A stretch of 64,000 nucleotides of DNA from Aureococcus anophagefferens (GCF_000186865.1 NW_008705561.1:1431985-1495984), one strand, 5' to 3'; counted from the first letter of the stretch, positions 8,650 to 17,428 are shown. The notes: generated from the letters alone by a model not told the origin. Program-made: numbers and translations.

Positions 8650-9216
8650 ATGGTCGAGAGCGGGAACTGGCCCATCCGGGAGGAGAAGGTCTGCTTCGGC
8701 GGTTTGAAAATCCGCAAGCTCGGGAACATCTACATCCTGGCCGAGTGGAGCCGGAGCGACGGGAAGAAGCGGCGCCTCGTGCTGGGCCCCTACTGGCACT
8801 TTCTGATCATCACGCTGTGCGTGGTGACGTCCGTGAGCCTCATGATCTACGTCTGGGTGATCCCGCAGGACGAGAAGCTCGAGCGCATCATCGGGCTGAG
8901 CCTGACGATCCTGGCGGTGACGAGCCTGCTGTGCACGGCGCTCAACGACCCGGGCATCTTCCCCCGCTATAGCAAGCCCCTCGCGCAGAACTGGACCTAC
9001 AGCGAGTACGCGCAGAGCTACCGACCGCCGGGCGTCATCTACTGCCAGCAGTGCCAGGTGCTCATCGAGGAGTACAACCACTTCTGCCCCTGGTCCGGCA
9101 TCGTCATCGGCAAGGGCAACGAGGCCTACTTCCAGGTCTTCATCTCCGCCATCGTCGTCGCGCTGCTCTACGACGTCGTCATCGTCGCGCTGTCGCTGCA
9201 CGACATCGGCTTCTGA
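8650..9216 (+). CDS. Short DHHC-like membrane protein with altered NHFC active site
   Basis: 188 residues with three hydrophobic segments (about 45-68, 80-100, 160-185). Between the last two lies a partial zinc/CRD region, YCQQCQVLIEEY, then NHFCPWSGIVIGKGN. It aligns with the DHHC palmitoyltransferase core 'DHHCPWxxNCIGxxN'. The catalytic Cys is kept but DHHC is NHFC, and several zinc Cys/His are missing. The protein is also shorter than usual and lacks a fourth TM. Either it is a divergent acyltransferase, a non-catalytic relative, or the tail is spliced from elsewhere. The chosen ATG is the first in a good context; an upstream in-frame extension lacks an ATG. Confidence 0.7.
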   Translation: MVESGNWPIREEKVCFGGLKIRKLGNIYILAEWSRSDGKKRRLVLGPYWHFLIITLCVVTSVSLMIYVWVIPQDEKLERIIGLSLTILAVTSLLCTALNDPGIFPRYSKPLAQNWTYSEYAQSYRPPGVIYCQQCQVLIEEYNHFCPWSGIVIGKGNEAYFQVFISAIVVALLYDVVIVALSLHDIGF

Positions 9217-9274
9217 GCGCGGGCTCCCTCGATCGACACCTGCCGCTCCCGCGGTCTAAACTCCAAAAATCTAC

Positions 9275-10543
9275 CTACTTCTTCGCGCGGAGGGCGACGA
9301 GCGCCGCGGTCGCGAGGACCGCGTAGGCCGCGAGCGCGACCGTGAGGAGCGGCGGCCCCGGCGCCGGCGGCGCCGCGCGCCGGGGCGTCGGCGGCGCGGC
9401 GTACTTGGACGCGACGCAGGGCGCCGTCGGCGGGTAGTAGCCGAGCTCCTTCTCCAGGTCCGCGTAGGCCCAGACGGCCTTGTCGTCGACGTAGAACTGG
9501 GCCCAGGGCTTGCCGAAGGCGAGCTCGTCGTACTCGACGCCCGCCTTGCGCAGGGACTCCATGGTCACGGCGCCGACGTCGGCGACGATGGCGCCGACGT
9601 TGCCGGAGTGCGTCCGCATGCGGCGCGCCGTGTGGAGGATAATGTAGTGGCCCATGGCCTTGAGGTGCTTCAGCATGGCCACGGCCCGGGGGATGGGCTC
9701 GCAGGTGGCGTAGTCGCCCTTGACGCGCGGCGCCGTGAAGAGCGTGCTGTCGAGGTCGAAGCAGACGCGGTACGCCTCGGGCGACGGCCACGCGCGGCAA
9801 AAGTCGACGAGCTGCGCGGGCGTCCCGAGCACGTGCATGCAGTCGCGGTCGAGCACGAGCGCCTCGAAGCGCTCGCCGTCGTCGAGCATGGCCTTGATGA
9901 CGCCCGACGTGTAGAACTCGCCCTTCATGTCCTGGCTCAGCTGCGTCTCGCCCCTGTCGATGATGACGCCGCAGTAGTGCAGCAGCCGCTCGCCGTCGCG
10001 GAAGCAGTAGCAGCCCGTGTTCGCCCAGTCGGAGATCTTCACCTTCTCCTTGATGCCCGTGATCTCCTTGCCGTCGGCGCCGAGCGTGACGTAGCTGTAC
10101 ATGGGCTTGGGCTGCGTGTCTTCGAAGCAAAACGAGCCGCCGGCCGCGTCGGCGATCGCGCGGTACGCGGACACGATGTCCGCCGTGTAGAACGTGTCGC
10201 CGTCGACGAGCATGCAGGGCCGCTTCCGCAGCCGGGCGTCGAGGCCCTCGAGGCCGAAGCGCACCGTCTCGGCCGCGCCGAGCGTCGGCCGCGGCAGCTC
10301 GACGAGCACCGTTCCCGGCACGCGCTCGACGACCATCTCCATGAGCTCGCGCATGTCGAGAAACTTGGGGTTGTAGACGACGACGAGCGTGTCCTTCGGG
10401 CCGAGCTTCAGGTTGTCGACGACCCAGAGGATCATCTCCTTGCCCAGGACCTTCACGAACGGCTTCGGGTACTTGTAGCCCTCCTTCTGGAAGCGCGACC
10501 CGATGCCGCCGAGCGGGATCATCACGTTCATGCCGTCGGCCAT
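9275..10543 (-). CDS. Sugar-nucleotidyltransferase fused to HAD phosphatase, C-terminal TM anchor
   Basis: 422 residues. Residues 1-230 are a nucleotidyltransferase: PLGGIGSRFQKEGYKYPKP is the nucleotide-binding loop and VDGDTFY a metal-binding acidic motif. Residues about 255-375 are a HAD-type phosphatase resembling capsule-biosynthesis HADs: FDLDSTLF (nucleophile motif), ILHTARRM, and FYVDDKAVW. A Pro/Ala linker and a final hydrophobic helix (LLTVALAAYAVLATAALVAL) end in basic KK, so it is probably tail-anchored to the ER or Golgi facing the cytosol. The pairing suggests making a nucleotide-sugar and clearing its phosphate precursor; the sugar is unknown. Bacterial versions of this pairing exist in polysaccharide loci. 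Confidence 0.85.
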   Translation of the reverse strand: MADGMNVMIPLGGIGSRFQKEGYKYPKPFVKVLGKEMILWVVDNLKLGPKDTLVVVYNPKFLDMRELMEMVVERVPGTVLVELPRPTLGAAETVRFGLEGLDARLRKRPCMLVDGDTFYTADIVSAYRAIADAAGGSFCFEDTQPKPMYSYVTLGADGKEITGIKEKVKISDWANTGCYCFRDGERLLHYCGVIIDRGETQLSQDMKGEFYTSGVIKAMLDDGERFEALVLDRDCMHVLGTPAQLVDFCRAWPSPEAYRVCFDLDSTLFTAPRVKGDYATCEPIPRAVAMLKHLKAMGHYIILHTARRMRTHSGNVGAIVADVGAVTMESLRKAGVEYDELAFGKPWAQFYVDDKAVWAYADLEKELGYYPPTAPCVASKYAAPPTPRRAAPPAPGPPLLTVALAAYAVLATAALVALRAKK

Positions 10544-10767
10544 GGTGGCGCGAACCGCGGCGCGGTGGTTGCGCTACGCGACGACCGCGAAGGCGGCGGC
10601 GACGCCGGCCGGCGCTGGAGGCCGGGCTGTTTTTTGGCAGAGCTCGCCGCGGAGAGCGCCGCCGCAGCCCGCCGCGCCGCCCCGCGCCGCCGCCGCGCCG
10701 CCCCGCTCCGCCGAAGGCGCGCGAACGACCGCGGCGCCGCGCCCGCGAACCGAGCGACGGCCGCGCC

Positions 10768-11658
10768 ATGTCCATGCGCGACCCGCTGTCGCTGCGGAGC
10801 TGCTCCCAGGACACGGTCATCGAGGATGTCATCGAGCTCATCGCGCCGGTGCCCGGCGCCGTGAAGCGCCACTTCGACCTCATCCACGAGCTCGACGGCG
10901 TCGCGTCCAAGGAGCTCGGCGAGCTCGAGAAGGCCGAGGCCGCGGTCGCGAAGAAGGTCGGCGACAAGCTCGAGAAGACGAAGGACGCCAAGGACCTCGG
11001 GAGCTGCGCGCCGCCGGCCAAGGAGTTCGCCGCGCTCGCGGAGAAGCGGCGGCGCGTCGACGCGCTGAGCGACGAGAAGCTCGCCGTCGCCGCGCAGACG
11101 GAGGCGCTCGTGAGCCGCCACATCGACGTCATCAACGGCGAGCTCGCGGCGCTGTCGGAGCACCTGCACGCGACGGGCGAGTTCGAGGCCGTGGGCGCCG
11201 CGCGGCCCGGCGACGAGGTCGCCATCCGCCTCGACGACTACGACAAGGACGCCTGGATTTTGGCGCGCGTCGTCCGATACAAGGCAGAGGTCGCGCGCTA
11301 CGACGTCGCGGACGCGGACGACGACCGCAAGGTCTACGAGCTCAGCGAGTCGCGCGTCGTGCCGCTGACGGACAGCGGCCGCGGCGTGCCCCAGGCCCAC
11401 GTCCTCACGGGCGTCGTCTCCTGCCTCGCGACGATCGTCGACGGCGAGGCCGCGAACCGCCTCCAGAAGGGCGACGAGGTCTTCGCGGTCTACCCGGACA
11501 CGACGTCTTTCTACCACGCCGTCGTCTCCATGCCCGCGCGGCGCGCGGGCGCGGGCAACGCCGTCTGCCACTGCCAGTTCCAGGACGACCAGGACGAGAC
11601 GGGCATGAACCCGGACCGCGCCGTGCCCCTCAAGTACATCATGCGCTCGCTCGTCTAA
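10768..11658 (+). CDS. ING-like N-terminal domain fused to SGF29 tandem Tudor domain
   Basis: 296 residues, one exon. Residues about 1-120 fit the ING N-terminal domain: an early acidic helix with VPGAVKRHFDLIHELD, a charged coil, then EKRRRVDALSDEKLAVAAQ and VSRHIDVINGEL, the order seen in ING1-5/Yng. Residues about 140-296 are the SGF29 tandem Tudor, with GDEVAIRLDD, WILARVVRY, the FAVYPDTTSFYHAVV aromatic-cage strand and a closing VPLKYIM. In SAGA, SGF29 Tudor binds H3K4me2/3. No PHD finger is present. The nucleus is the expected location. The gene sits divergently from the HAD fusion gene across about 224 bp. Confidence 0.85.
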   Translation: MSMRDPLSLRSCSQDTVIEDVIELIAPVPGAVKRHFDLIHELDGVASKELGELEKAEAAVAKKVGDKLEKTKDAKDLGSCAPPAKEFAALAEKRRRVDALSDEKLAVAAQTEALVSRHIDVINGELAALSEHLHATGEFEAVGAARPGDEVAIRLDDYDKDAWILARVVRYKAEVARYDVADADDDRKVYELSESRVVPLTDSGRGVPQAHVLTGVVSCLATIVDGEAANRLQKGDEVFAVYPDTTSFYHAVVSMPARRAGAGNAVCHCQFQDDQDETGMNPDRAVPLKYIMRSLV

Positions 11659-11805
11659 GTGAAATTGTGTCTCGTGTTGTCGTTCGTTGCGGCGACAGCG
11701 GCGAACGGTCGCACGGGGCGCGGCGATCTCCGGGCATCGCTTCATGTTGAAGTTTGAGGCCTTCCGATCGGATGCTGCGAAGAGTCAGCCCGTCACCTCG
11801 GCGAG

Positions 11806-12690
11806 ATGGCCCGCATCTTTTGGGCGCTAGTTGCGCTGCCGCTGGCGACGCAATCAATCCAGATGCCGACGCGTCGACGCAGCCCGCCAGCTCGAGCGGT
11901 GGCCGACGCGGCTGCAGAGATTGCCGCAACTCCCGTCGACGCGCTGGTGCTGAAAAGCGGCAGGATGAATGGTGCGATCCTCGGCGCCGTCGCCGTGTCC
12001 TCGGCAGTCGCGCTGTTGCACAACGACGCGCTCGAGTACGCGAACCTCTACGAGACGCACCGGCTCACGGCCGCGACGGCCGCCGACGTCCTGCGGCGGT
12101 TCCCGACGGACTGGCTAAGTTGGTACGACGAGGCGGCGCTCGCGCGGCCCGTGCTCGTGAAAGCGCTGACCTCCGCCTACTGCTACTTCGTCGGCGACCT
12201 GCTCGCCCAGGGCCTGCGCATGGAGGAGCGCGACGTCGAGCGGCTGGACCTCGCGCGCGCCGCGAGGAGCTCCGCGGCCGGTTTCGTCGGACACGGCCCG
12301 GTCGCCCACTACTGGCTGGGGTACATGGATTCGCTGGACATCGGCGTGCTGCCGAAGATCCTGCTCGACCAGGGCCCCATGTCCATCGTCTACAACACGC
12401 GCGGCGCCGGCGTCTCTTTCCGCGTCCGCGCCGCAACCCCCGCGCGCAGGCTCTACACGTCGCTCATCGGCGCGTTCGCGCTGCGGAGCCCGCGGGCGAT
12501 CCTCGACGACGTCAACAGCACCTGGCTGCCCGGCATGCAAGTGAGCCTCCGATTCTGGCCGGTCGTGCACACCGTGACCTTCTCCGCGCTCATCCCCTCG
12601 GAGCTCAAACTGCTCTGGGTGGACGCGTGCGAGATCATCTGGATCGCCATCCTCTCCCAGGTCAACAACGACGAGGAACCTAAGAGCTAG
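11806..12690 (+). CDS. Mpv17/PMP22-family membrane protein
   Basis: 294 residues. The N-terminus (about 60 residues) resembles a mitochondrial or plastid leader, with one hydrophobic segment (ILGAVAVSSAVALL). The Mpv17 core follows: RPVLVKALTSAYCYFVGDLL, GHGPVAHYWLGYMD, KILLDQGPMSIVYN and the C-terminal signature RFWPVVHTVTFSALIP then WIAILSQVNN. These proteins form small channels of inner organelle membranes. The 'W-P-x-x-Q-x-x-N-F' loop is reworked to RFWPVVHTVTF. A 38-bp GT-AG-like stretch inside the gene would break the frame, so no intron is called. The TAG overlaps the stop of the convergent gene. Confidence 0.85.
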   Translation: MARIFWALVALPLATQSIQMPTRRRSPPARAVADAAAEIAATPVDALVLKSGRMNGAILGAVAVSSAVALLHNDALEYANLYETHRLTAATAADVLRRFPTDWLSWYDEAALARPVLVKALTSAYCYFVGDLLAQGLRMEERDVERLDLARAARSSAAGFVGHGPVAHYWLGYMDSLDIGVLPKILLDQGPMSIVYNTRGAGVSFRVRAATPARRLYTSLIGAFALRSPRAILDDVNSTWLPGMQVSLRFWPVVHTVTFSALIPSELKLLWVDACEIIWIAILSQVNNDEEPKS

Positions 12691-14021
12691 CCGGTATCGA
12701 GCAGCGCCGTCTCCACGTCCGCGGCCGTGCAGCGCGGGCGGACGACGTCGCCGCGGACGACGACGGCGAACTTGATGGACCAGAGGACGCGCTTCAGGCC
12801 GCGGCGCGCGGGCAGGCCCGCGTCCCGCGCGGCGTCGAGGAGCTCGACGTTCCAGAGCGCCTTGAACTTGCGCGGCAGCGTCGCGAGGGGCATGCCGCCG
12901 TCGCCGTGCTCCGAGGCCGCGGCCGCGCAGCGCGCGCCGAAGGTCGCCACGGCCGCGTCGGCGGGCGCGCCGCCGCCGTAGGCCGCGCCCGCGAGCGCGC
13001 GCAGCAGCAGCGGCACGCGCCGCGTCGCCTTGCGATCGTCCGCCGACGGGCGCAGGTCCGGGTCCAGGCGCCGGAGGAGGTAGTCGCGCGCGGCCTGCGC
13101 GGCGCCGACGCCGCCGCCGCCGCCGCCGCCGGCGTCCGGGTGCGCGCGCCGCGCCGCGGTCCGGAAGGCGGCGCGGATCGCGTCGGCGCCCGCGTCGTCG
13201 GCGACGCCCAGGAGGTCCCGGCAGCGCGCGGCCTCCGCCGGGTCCGCGCGGAGCCGGAGGAACGCCGCGAGGCGCGGGTAGCCCGCGGCGTCGGCCTCGT
13301 CCGACGCGCGCGGGGGCCCCGCGTCCGTCGCGCCGAGGCCCACGAGGTGCGCGCAGAGCCGGTCGTGGCCCAGCCACGCGGCCTTGTGGAGCGGCGCGTG
13401 GCCATGCGCGTTCCTCGCGGAGACGACGGCGGCGCGCCCGAGCCGCGCCTCGAGCCAACGCGCGAGCGGCAGGAGGTCGGCGCCGCCGGGCCCGGCGACG
13501 TCCCGCGGCGCGATGGCGAGCCAGTGGGGCAGCGCGCAGCCGACGTCGTTGACCTGCGCAACGTCGGCGCCGTGGCCGTCGACGAGCGCCTCGGCGGTCT
13601 CGAGCTCGTTGCGCCAGACCGCGAGCTGCAGCGGCGACACGCCGCGGAACGCGCGCGCGTCGGCGTCGACGCCGGGGAGGCCGGCGAGGTAGCGCACGAC
13701 GGCGACCCGCCCGTTCCGCGCCGCGAAGTGCAGCGGCGTGCGGCCCCGCGTCGTCGGCGCGGCGCCGGCGACGGGCGGCTCCGCGGCGCCGGACGCGTCG
13801 AGGCCGCCGCGCTCGACGAGCCAGCGGCAGCAGGCGACGTGGCCGCGCCCGGCGGCCCAGTGGAGCGCGCCGGACCCGTAGCGGTCCACGGCGCGCAGCG
13901 CCGGCGCGCCGAGGCGCGCGAGCGCTTCGACGTCGCCGCGCTTCGCGCAGGCGAGCGCGTCGCCGGGTGGCGCGTCGATGGCCGGTGCGTCGATGGCTGG
14001 TGCATTGATGATGGCAGCCAT
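12687..14021 (-). CDS. Ankyrin-repeat protein with central J domain
   Basis: 444 residues. At least five ankyrin repeats occupy about 20-235 (GALHWAAGRGHVACCRWLV, TPLHFAARNGRVAVVRYL, SPLQLAVWRNELETAEALV, APLHKAAWLGHDRLCAHLV). A J domain follows at about 260-330, RDLLGVADDAGADAIRAAF with the catalytic HPD in RRAHPDAGG, then a poly-Gly loop. The C-terminal 110 residues are helical and unassigned. The HPD predicts that it can stimulate an Hsp70 ATPase, with the ankyrins choosing clients. The stop codon shares four bases with the Mpv17 gene stop. Confidence 0.85.
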   Translation of the reverse strand: MAAIINAPAIDAPAIDAPPGDALACAKRGDVEALARLGAPALRAVDRYGSGALHWAAGRGHVACCRWLVERGGLDASGAAEPPVAGAAPTTRGRTPLHFAARNGRVAVVRYLAGLPGVDADARAFRGVSPLQLAVWRNELETAEALVDGHGADVAQVNDVGCALPHWLAIAPRDVAGPGGADLLPLARWLEARLGRAAVVSARNAHGHAPLHKAAWLGHDRLCAHLVGLGATDAGPPRASDEADAAGYPRLAAFLRLRADPAEAARCRDLLGVADDAGADAIRAAFRTAARRAHPDAGGGGGGGVGAAQAARDYLLRRLDPDLRPSADDRKATRRVPLLLRALAGAAYGGGAPADAAVATFGARCAAAASEHGDGGMPLATLPRKFKALWNVELLDAARDAGLPARRGLKRVLWSIKFAVVVRGDVVRPRCTAADVETALLDTG

Positions 14022-14282
14022 GTTTCTAGGTGACTAGCCTCGCATTATTGCATGCGCATACACGCATTACTGCGAAGCCCATGCGCCTCAACATAGCCCC
14101 ACGATTCAAGCTCGTGATGTTGACGCTCAACAACGAGATATCTGGGTCGCCATACTCGACCATACGATAAGCTCCGAGTTCTTGCACGTCGCCGCCGCCG
14201 CCGTGCCCGTGCTGCCCGTCCGTGGGCGCGGGCCGGCCGCGGCGCCGGCTCCCGCACACGCGCCGAGAAACCCCAGAGAAAC

Positions 14283-14999
14283 ATGCCGGCGTCGGCGGCG
14301 GCGCGGCGCGGGAGCGGCCGCGTCGTGCGGCGCGGGACGAGCAGCCCGACGGCGCAGGTGCGGCGGGACACGCCGCCCGAGAACATCCGGACCGGCGGCG
14401 TCGCCCAGCGGCGCGGCACGGCCATGGTCGGGAAAAGCGGCGGCGGCGGCGGCGCGAAGTTCGCGCCGCGCGAGCGGAAGCCGTGGCGCCTCTTCGCGTG
14501 CTTCGAGAAAAAGTCGGAGTACGAGAAGCGGCGCGACGCGCGGAAGAAGCAGTGGAAGCAGGGCGACGGCAAGGGCGCGCCGAAGCGCCTGAGCAAGCAC
14601 ATCTCCTGGAACGAGGAGCGGCTCATCGAGCCTCCGAGCCCGGCGTCGCTCCGCGCGATGGAGACGCCGGAGCCGGAGCCGGCGCCGGAGGAGCCCCACG
14701 CGACGAGCGACGCCGTGGCCCGCGCCATCGAGACGGCCGAGGCCATCCCCGGCGTGCGCACGGCCGAGGGCGTCGTCGACGGGCTCGCGCACGAGGCCAT
14801 CGACGACGCGGCGCACCTCGCGCACCTGGCCAAGGGCGACGAGCAGTGCGCCTGCCCGGGCGCCCTGCTGAGCCCCGTCGAGGCCCAGTACAGCGTCCCG
14901 CCGAGCGAGCGGCCCATTGGCCTCCTCGACATCGTCTGCTGCGGGAAGAACGAGACGCCCGCGAAGCGGCCCTCGCTCGGCGAGGTCCTGCAAAACTGA
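14283..14999 (+). CDS. Orphan basic/disordered protein
   Basis: 238 residues, no recognised domain. The first 60 residues are Arg/Gly/Ser-rich. A block WRLFACFEKKSEYEKRRDAR leads into LSKHISWNEERLIE, a short motif loosely like PP1-inhibitor 'SWDE' sites; this is only a resemblance. Helical segments rich in Ala/Glu follow, and Cys pairs occur in QCACPG and IVCCGKN, possible acylation sites. Coding status is supported by uninterrupted frame with sensible composition and an ATG close to the previous gene's promoter. It is convergent with the next gene (27 bp between stops). Confidence 0.5.
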   Translation: MPASAAARRGSGRVVRRGTSSPTAQVRRDTPPENIRTGGVAQRRGTAMVGKSGGGGGAKFAPRERKPWRLFACFEKKSEYEKRRDARKKQWKQGDGKGAPKRLSKHISWNEERLIEPPSPASLRAMETPEPEPAPEEPHATSDAVARAIETAEAIPGVRTAEGVVDGLAHEAIDDAAHLAHLAKGDEQCACPGALLSPVEAQYSVPPSERPIGLLDIVCCGKNETPAKRPSLGEVLQN

Positions 15000-15025
15000 G
15001 CGCGGAGGCGCGCGCCCGCGCGCCT

Positions 15026-16075
15026 TTAGTGCTTCGACGGGAGCTCGGCCGAGAAGGTCGGCGGGGCCGTCGGGGCCGTGGCGTAGGCGACGGGCTGGTG
15101 CGCGGTCGCGGCGACGACGACGGGCTGCGGCGCGTAGGCGGGCTGCTGCCCGCCGACGACGACGGCGCCCGCGACGGGCGGGGGCGGCTGCGAGACGATG
15201 ACGCCGGTGATCGGCGGCTGCGGCGGCTGCGAGACGACGACGCCGGTGACCGGCGGCTGCGAGACGACGACGCCGGCGACCGGCTGCTGCGGCTGGCCGG
15301 CCCAGCCGGCGGGCTGGCCGGCCGTCGCGTAGCCGCCGGCGGGCGGGACCGCCGCGCCGCCGTAGAAGCCGTAGCCGTAGCGGTGGGGGTCCTGCTGGCG
15401 CCGATTCTTCATATAGAAGCAGCCCGCGCAGATGCACCCGAAGAAGCAGCACGCGAAGATGAGGCCGACGATCGTGCCGGCGAGCGAGGACGCTTTCGAG
15501 AGCTTGCACGTGGAGCCGACGCCGCCCTTGGAGACCTCGAGGTTCACGGTCGTCGTCACCCTCGCGAACGCGTAGATGTAGTAGGTGCCGTCCTCCGTCT
15601 TGCACCCGTCGTCGTCGGAGGCCATGAACTTGAACTCGGCAGTGGAATCCCCGCCCATCTCGAGGGCCGCGCTTCCGAGTTGGTCGTCGCAGTCGAGGTC
15701 GAGGTAGCCGGACACGTCCACGTCGTCGTAGTACCCACCCCAGCAGGTCGGCGAGACGTCGGAGTCGTCGAAGGGGTTATTGCCCTTCCGCGTCGCGCAG
15801 GCGCTGAGCGTCGCCGGGTCGCCGTAGGCGTCCTTGTTGTTGTAGCGCGCCGTGCCGACGGCCACATACATCAGCGACTCCGCCGAGTCCCAGACCTCCA
15901 CGACCATCTTCTTCTTGCTCCCGCCCTCGAATGGGACGGAGAAGGCCATGCAGGTGCCGCCCGGGATCGTGTAGGAGGGCGATTTCACATCCTGGACGAG
16001 CGGCGTCACGGTCATGGAGGTGACGCCCGCGAGCGCGCTCATGAGGATGCTAATGGGCAGCATTTTAATGCCCAT
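15026..16075 (-). CDS. Secreted-domain type I membrane protein with GVVVSQPP repeats
   Basis: 349 residues. A signal peptide at the N-terminus is followed by an approximately 170-residue extracellular domain with paired cysteines (CMAF, SACATR, PTCWGG, DLDCDD, DGCKTE, STCKLS). One TM segment rich in Cys (IVGLIFACCFFGCICAGCF) lies near residue 200. The cytosolic tail is Gly/Pro/Tyr-rich and carries four degenerate copies of GVVVSQPP. The juxtamembrane cysteines suggest acylation. Family not recognised. The gene is head to head with the four-TM gene; only 67 bp separate the chosen starts. Confidence 0.65.
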   Translation of the reverse strand: MGIKMLPISILMSALAGVTSMTVTPLVQDVKSPSYTIPGGTCMAFSVPFEGGSKKKMVVEVWDSAESLMYVAVGTARYNNKDAYGDPATLSACATRKGNNPFDDSDVSPTCWGGYYDDVDVSGYLDLDCDDQLGSAALEMGGDSTAEFKFMASDDDGCKTEDGTYYIYAFARVTTTVNLEVSKGGVGSTCKLSKASSLAGTIVGLIFACCFFGCICAGCFYMKNRRQQDPHRYGYGFYGGAAVPPAGGYATAGQPAGWAGQPQQPVAGVVVSQPPVTGVVVSQPPQPPITGVIVSQPPPPVAGAVVVGGQQPAYAPQPVVVAATAHQPVAYATAPTAPPTFSAELPSKH

Positions 16076-16142
16076 AATTGCGCGAACGATTCTTGAAGCT
16101 AAAGTGCAGTCAGCGCTTAATTATGGAAGTAAAACGCGGACC
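16076..16142. promoter_or_regulatory. 67-bp head-to-head intergenic region
   Basis: It separates the start codons of two divergent membrane-protein genes. It is AT-rich against the local background and must hold both promoters and 5' UTRs, or the UTRs overlap the opposite gene. No TATA box at a standard distance is obvious. Inferred from gene layout. Confidence 0.5.
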
Positions 16143-17375
16143 ATGACAACGACAACGCAGCCCGACGTCGACGACGCGTCGTGCCACTCGCAATGCCACA
16201 CGAATCACTGCGGGAACGCTTCGCTGCCGTCGTGCTGCGTGACGCCCATGGAGCCGTCGTCCGACCCGCCGCATCCCGCGGACGGCTGCGACGAGCGGTG
16301 CTGCCCGGGCTTCTGGCTCGACGAGAACAGCATTGAGAGCCCGAAGCCGCCGCCCGTGCCGATCCTGAGCTGGGTCTTCGATCCGCACAACCGCGTGCTC
16401 AACGACAATCGGCGCATGCGGATCTTCGGCAACGTGGGCACGCGCTGGGCCGACGCGCACCGGAAGCCGCTCATGGGCCTCGCGCTCGCGCTGACCGTGG
16501 CGTCCATCCCCGTCGCCGTGCTGGGCTGTTTCGGCGCGGGCAGCAACGACGAGACCGTGATCACGTACACGAACTGGGCCTTCGCGTGGGTGATGCTCAA
16601 CGAGACGGCGGCGGGCTGCGTGGGCATGTCCGCGGAGATCGGCCTCCGGTCCATCGTCTTCGAGAAATGCGCGTGGGACGACTGCGACGAGGGCCAGGAC
16701 GCGTGGAAGCAGCCCATGAGCCGCTGCACGAACGAGCGGCAGAACTGGGACCGCGCGGCGAAGCTCTGCGACGGCGACGACGGGTCGCTGGGCATCTTCG
16801 ACTGCGCGACGATCAACGGCTGCCACCGGTCGGCGTCGGGCGGCGGCGACTGGGAGACGTGGGTCGGCTCCCAGCAGCAGAACGCCTACGTGACGTGTTT
16901 CACCTTAATCTTCGCCATGATGGGCTGCCTCACGCGCATCCGCTGGCGCCAGGACACGAACTTCCAGAAGCTCATCGGCTGCATGCCGGACACGCTGACG
17001 GCCGTCACGGGCATCGGCGGCCTGAACGGCTTCGTCGACGACTGCTACGCGCACATGGCGGGCGCGACGCACGGCGGCAGGGACGTCAGCTTCACGCTCG
17101 GCGTCGGCTACAAGGCGTTCTGGTGCTGCTGGGCCGCGCAGGTCGGCCGCGCGCTCATCCACTGGATCGTGCCCGTGCCCGGCGGCGGCGGCGGCCTCTG
17201 CACCTTCTCCGAGCCGCCGCACGCGAAGCGGCTCCTCGCGGGCTCGGGCACGGACAGCTACCGCGAGGCGCTGCGGCTCGAGAAGCAGAAGAGCGCCGGC
17301 GGCCTGAAGGTGGCGCCGAGCGGCATGGCCCTGCCGGCGAGCACGTGGGAGGAGCCCGTCGAATTTTTACCGTAA
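16143..17375 (+). CDS. Cys-rich protein with about four transmembrane segments
   Basis: 410 residues from the ATG at 16143; the open frame extends upstream to 16014 but that part overlaps the neighbouring gene. The N-terminal 60 residues are Cys-rich (CHSQCHTNHCGN, SCCVTP, ERCCPG) and cytosolic or luminal. TM1 is LMGLALALTVASIPVAVLGC, followed by a large Cys-containing loop (CAWDDCDEG, RCTNER, LCDGDDG, FDCATINGC). TM2 is AYVTCFTLIFAMMGCL; further segments surround TAVTGIGGLNGF and FWCCWAAQVGRALIHWIV. The layout is tetraspan, claudin/PMP22-like in topology only. Function unknown. Confidence 0.65.
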   Translation: MTTTTQPDVDDASCHSQCHTNHCGNASLPSCCVTPMEPSSDPPHPADGCDERCCPGFWLDENSIESPKPPPVPILSWVFDPHNRVLNDNRRMRIFGNVGTRWADAHRKPLMGLALALTVASIPVAVLGCFGAGSNDETVITYTNWAFAWVMLNETAAGCVGMSAEIGLRSIVFEKCAWDDCDEGQDAWKQPMSRCTNERQNWDRAAKLCDGDDGSLGIFDCATINGCHRSASGGGDWETWVGSQQQNAYVTCFTLIFAMMGCLTRIRWRQDTNFQKLIGCMPDTLTAVTGIGGLNGFVDDCYAHMAGATHGGRDVSFTLGVGYKAFWCCWAAQVGRALIHWIVPVPGGGGGLCTFSEPPHAKRLLAGSGTDSYREALRLEKQKSAGGLKVAPSGMALPASTWEEPVEFLP

Positions 17376-17428
17376 GTTCAACTCGGGGCTCCTTGAAGGC
17401 GGCCCAAAGTTGGGGCAGCCACAACAGT

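Noticed and set aside
12413..12450. Possible 38-bp GT-AG intron in the Mpv17 gene
   Set aside because: Removing it breaks the reading frame before the conserved C-terminal motif.
14222..16096. 624-residue plus frame across two genes
   Set aside because: Runs through one gene out of frame and antisense to the next; composition is typical of a GC-rich shadow.
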